Source: Lineus longissimus
Taxonomy: Eukaryota; Nemertea; Pilidiophora; Heteronemertea; Lineidae
Direction of reading: 5' to 3'
Length of the DNA: 64,000 nucleotides
Assembly: GCF_910592395.1 (NCBI RefSeq)
Contig: NC_088310.1
Coordinates: forward strand, 17,491,501 to 17,555,500
Numbering within the stretch: the first letter of the stretch is position 1; every line of letters starts with the position of its first letter. Made by a program: the position numbers and the translations under genes. A model generated the notes under the pieces. That model did not search any database. It had not been told where the DNA came from and saw only the letters and a list, made by a program, of their open reading frames with translations. This document shows, in pieces, positions 60,964 to 64,000 of this stretch.

Positions 60964-63136
60964 AGAAATCCAGTTCGGCACCAGTTAGCTAAACATCCTG
61001 TATTGGAGTGTATAGAGATTTGTTTTGAAAGGTTTTGGTTCTAAAATGCTGCCCTCGTCTAGCCCAGAGTTTGTTTTTTGACTCCGGTAATTGAATTTGA
61101 TCGTTGAAATTCAGTGGTGTCAAAAACATACTCTTCATACAAGTAATCTAAATTTGCAGAAGCTCGTAAGGAATTCAATTTCCGTATCATGGATGTGTCT
61201 GTCATACCTGAGAGGAATGGCTGGTGTCGGTGTGCTAAGTTTGTATATTCTGGGGTCCAAACGCGGGCTCGACTGATTTAAGAAAGCCGATAACAGGGTT
61301 TTCTGTGATAGTGGAAAAAAAGTTCCTCATCTCCAAACTTGTTGTGCTACATCAATTTGATTGTTGTGACACAGTTGGTCCAGTATGGACAGGGAGAGAG
61401 ATGTTTTGGCAGTTGGTCATTTTGGTAATGTAGGTCCTGGTGTTAATGCAGGTAGGACACTAACATTTGTCCTTGGATATGAATGAGGAATGTACAATGT
61501 TTACTGGGCATCCTCCCCATTCAGAATAGTAAATGTGCCTGTTTATTATTTATGAAAGCATAATGGCTTTCTAATGATAAGTAATTACGTGTATCTCGAA
61601 ATGCCTGACATGCTAATTAATCATTGGTAATTAAAATCTATTAAATATCCCAGCCAGAAACTAATGATGCAGACTTCATTGATCCTGTCATTAATTTTGC
61701 GTTGTTGTTGTGGTTAATACAGAGCTCGGTTGGCGGGAGTTTCGTGGGCTTTTTTCATGCAGATCAGACGTTATTGGAATGATTTAACGGCGCCATATCA
61801 GTTTTCATAACTTTCATGGGTCAAAAGTTTGTGAATTGTTAGTCCATAAATTCGTTATTCTGTCGATGACTTCAGAACTAGACATTGAGAACTATTTCAA
61901 CCCTCCAGAGCCTCAGTGGCAATTACAGAATGTCAGATTCCTTTGAAGTCTTCAGTGCAATGTTGCTGCCACATTTCGCACAAACATCTACAACTTTTCT
62001 CTGGTAACCTTGGTAAATTGCTGATGCAGTTTGGCCCGTGAAGGGTTAATTTTAATGAGGTGGGAAATCTATCTGCTGTCGTGGCAGGAGTGGGAGAAAT
62101 TTAACGAAATAATGGTATTTTCTCTATGATCACGTCATTAATCGTGATCGTGATTAATGACAGTTGCACCCATCACTGTCATTAATCATTTTGACAAAGT
62201 CATATTTTATATGAAAATCGTTCCATCTCGTCTGTCTGTTCCACTGGGCTGGCTCCATTCATAATAATAGTCGTGCGTGCTGGGGACACCCAGGTGCCGG
62301 CAAATTTAGCAGGAGTTGGTGACACTTTCTTACCAACTTGCTCAGGGGACCTCAGGAGCTGAAGCTGTAATGGAACTCGCACAACTTTATCTGTGACAAT
62401 GGTAATGTTCTTCATTTCTTGGTGGTGAAGATTGAAGGTCAGCAGTGGTGTTAAATCATCACTTTAAAAATGACTTGATCAGTCCAGTCCAACATTGCAA
62501 GACTGACAGACATTTATTCAGAACTGTAATGATCGGCTGATGATCATCATCCAACTGAAGAAATGTACAAATTTAGTATTCCTCCCAGTGAAATAATAGT
62601 ATGACACTATCGGAATGCTTAGTATGAACTTGTTCTTCGTCAGTCAGTGATATTTGACCAATCTTGACCTGACGTGACCAGGTCTAACTGCAGGGCAATT
62701 CAGGTGGATTCATATAAACAACGCATTCTGATGAATCAATCGGGTGTACCCAGGGGAGTGCATATTCAACACATTTCCTCTAGGTCTTGACGGGGTATTT
62801 CACCACTTCCCTCGAAGGGTTGACTGAACTGCTCCAGCTGACTCACACAGATCTGTCACCGCTAAAGTTCGCCTGCAGCCCTATATGTTGGCTATCTCTC
62901 CGCCAGATGGTTTTAATGGAGTCGGTCTGCGGGCATCTCTCATCCAGTTTGTAACGGCACCTTTACATGTGCTGGTCCCTTGTAAGTTTACGAACATTCA
63001 CTTGCCTGTGTACTTGAACATGTACATTCCATTACCCCTGACACTGTATATTGGAAACAGGTATATACAGACCCATGCAAACAAGAATAGAGATATGTTT
63101 ATGTCACTGCATATGGCATACCGGCATAAATGTTTT

Positions 63137-63360
63137 AGTTTGGGTGAAATTCTTTCACCAGTAACAAGGGACGAATCTATTAAAGCATGATTTATTGCTT
63201 CCTTGATTTTGTCCAATCGTTCTCCAAGTTTACCTGTCAAATCGTCATATATCCCATGATTCATAGTCCCATCACCAGCTTTACACGAACGCTAACATCT
63301 TCTGCTTCGTGTTCCCGTTCGGCTTCTCTGATAATTTTTTCCATCAAAGGAAAGGGAGAG
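63137..63360 (-). other. Possible coding exon or decayed ORF, unrecognised
   Basis: On the minus strand two overlapping frames look protein-like: MEKIIREAEREHEAEDVSVR, then in another frame DGTMNHGIYDDLTGKLGERL continuing to SLVTGERISPKLKHLC before a GTATGC donor-like site. The frame change argues for a decayed element or a wrong exon guess. I do not recognise the family. Confidence 0.2.
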
Positions 63361-64000
63361 TTTAAGAATGTCCACTTTATCAAGGTAGCATACCTAAGAT
63401 CCTGAACTGCTTGTGATCAACATGGTTTGAGACTAGTAACATATCCTTGTCTTCCTTCTGGGTCTTGTTCTGTTGAATGTTTCATGTCTGCTAAGGTCGG
63501 AGTACTCTTCTCTTATAGTCTCAGTTGAAGTTGGCTTCACCCTCAGATCAGGAATCCTAGAAAGCGATGTGTCCCCACAACCATAATTTCTTGAAGTTTT
63601 TGGAAAAATCAGTCGGTCATATTTCAGATGGGTGACAATTGATGAATCCTGGCAAAAGAGAGAATCAGTCGTGGTCAGCAGTGAATTTCAGTGAAATGGA
63701 AATATACTTCCCTAAACTGCAAGACAAGTAGATACAAGGAAAGATGATGCACATTTTCGTAATCCGGCATGTGCTGAAATTGTATTGTTAAGCCATGTGA
63801 CATTTCCGATTTCTTTTGAGGATTTCTGTTTTTTCTTGCGCTGAAGAGGGTCAAAATTTATGAAATGGTCTATGATGCCTAAGCTCTCTGTGGTGCTTAG
63901 AATTGTTGAAATAGAACCAAATAAAGGTCAATTTTGAAAAATACATTTTCAAAGGTTGGATTTTTCATTTTCTTTGCTCTGAGCTTCATAACTTCTCTGG

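Larger units (their letters stand above)
47283..64000 (+). other. Probable intron 2 of the PTK7-like gene; no supported gene
   Basis: I looked for a phase-1 acceptor followed by a second Ig domain and found none. Open frames up to 176 aa exist, but they either lie in tandem repeats or lack family signatures and splice context. Listed repeats account for only part of the 16.7 kb; the remainder shows nothing I can identify. Confidence 0.4.

Overview
This window is animal nuclear DNA. It shows spliceosomal introns with GT-AG borders, phase-consistent exons separated by introns of a few hundred bases to 15 kb, abundant small inverted-repeat elements, LINE 3' ends and minisatellites. The gene content (a VLIG-type giant GTPase with a death-effector domain, TRAPPC6B, pinin and a PTK7-like receptor) fits a bilaterian. 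The eukaryotic integrase-type transposon and the repeat style suggest a marine invertebrate (lancelet, hemichordate or lophotrochozoan). The sequence alone does not settle the phylum.

Layout. (1) 1-10923, minus strand: the 5' part of an interferon-induced very large GTPase / URGCP-like gene. Five exons join in phase: 10923-10893, 5778-5568, 5242-5118, 4414-4299 and 2720 to beyond position 1. The N-terminus carries a DED-like death-fold domain. The giant last exon holds the VLIG N-terminal region and the GTPase P-loop. Its introns contain LINE pieces, a nested TIR element and, in intron 1, a complete 4.67-kb integrase-type DNA transposon (6036-10704) with an intact two-exon DDE transposase, long terminal inverted repeats and a 6-bp GATTAG target duplication. 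(2) 14465-16772, minus: complete six-exon TRAPPC6B (156 aa). (3) 16773-17174: short shared promoter. (4) 17175-23033, plus: complete nine-exon pinin (496 aa). TRAPPC6B and PNN are also head-to-head neighbours in human, so this is a deep microsynteny. (5) 23034-31833: pinin 3' region, then a 49-bp minisatellite core (about 26.3-28.5 kb) embedded in an older decayed array that is split by a truncated LINE. (6) 31834-47282, plus: the first two coding exons of a PTK7-like Ig receptor, a signal peptide exon and an Ig1 exon, separated by a 15-kb intron rich in repeats. (7) 47283-64000: probably intron 2 of that gene, with no exon I could support, several minisatellites and inverted repeats.

The genes do not form one pathway. 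TRAPPC6B acts in vesicle tethering, pinin in splicing and the exon-junction complex, the PTK7-like protein in planar polarity / Wnt signalling, and the DED-VLIG gene is a candidate innate-immunity or cell-death GTPase. Shared features are local. The start codons of PNN and the DED-VLIG gene lie inside YY1-like AAnATGGCG motifs (TRAPPC6B has a weaker version). Small DNA transposons sit very close to functional sites: 7 bp from a PNN splice donor and 21 bp from the TRAPPC6B stop.
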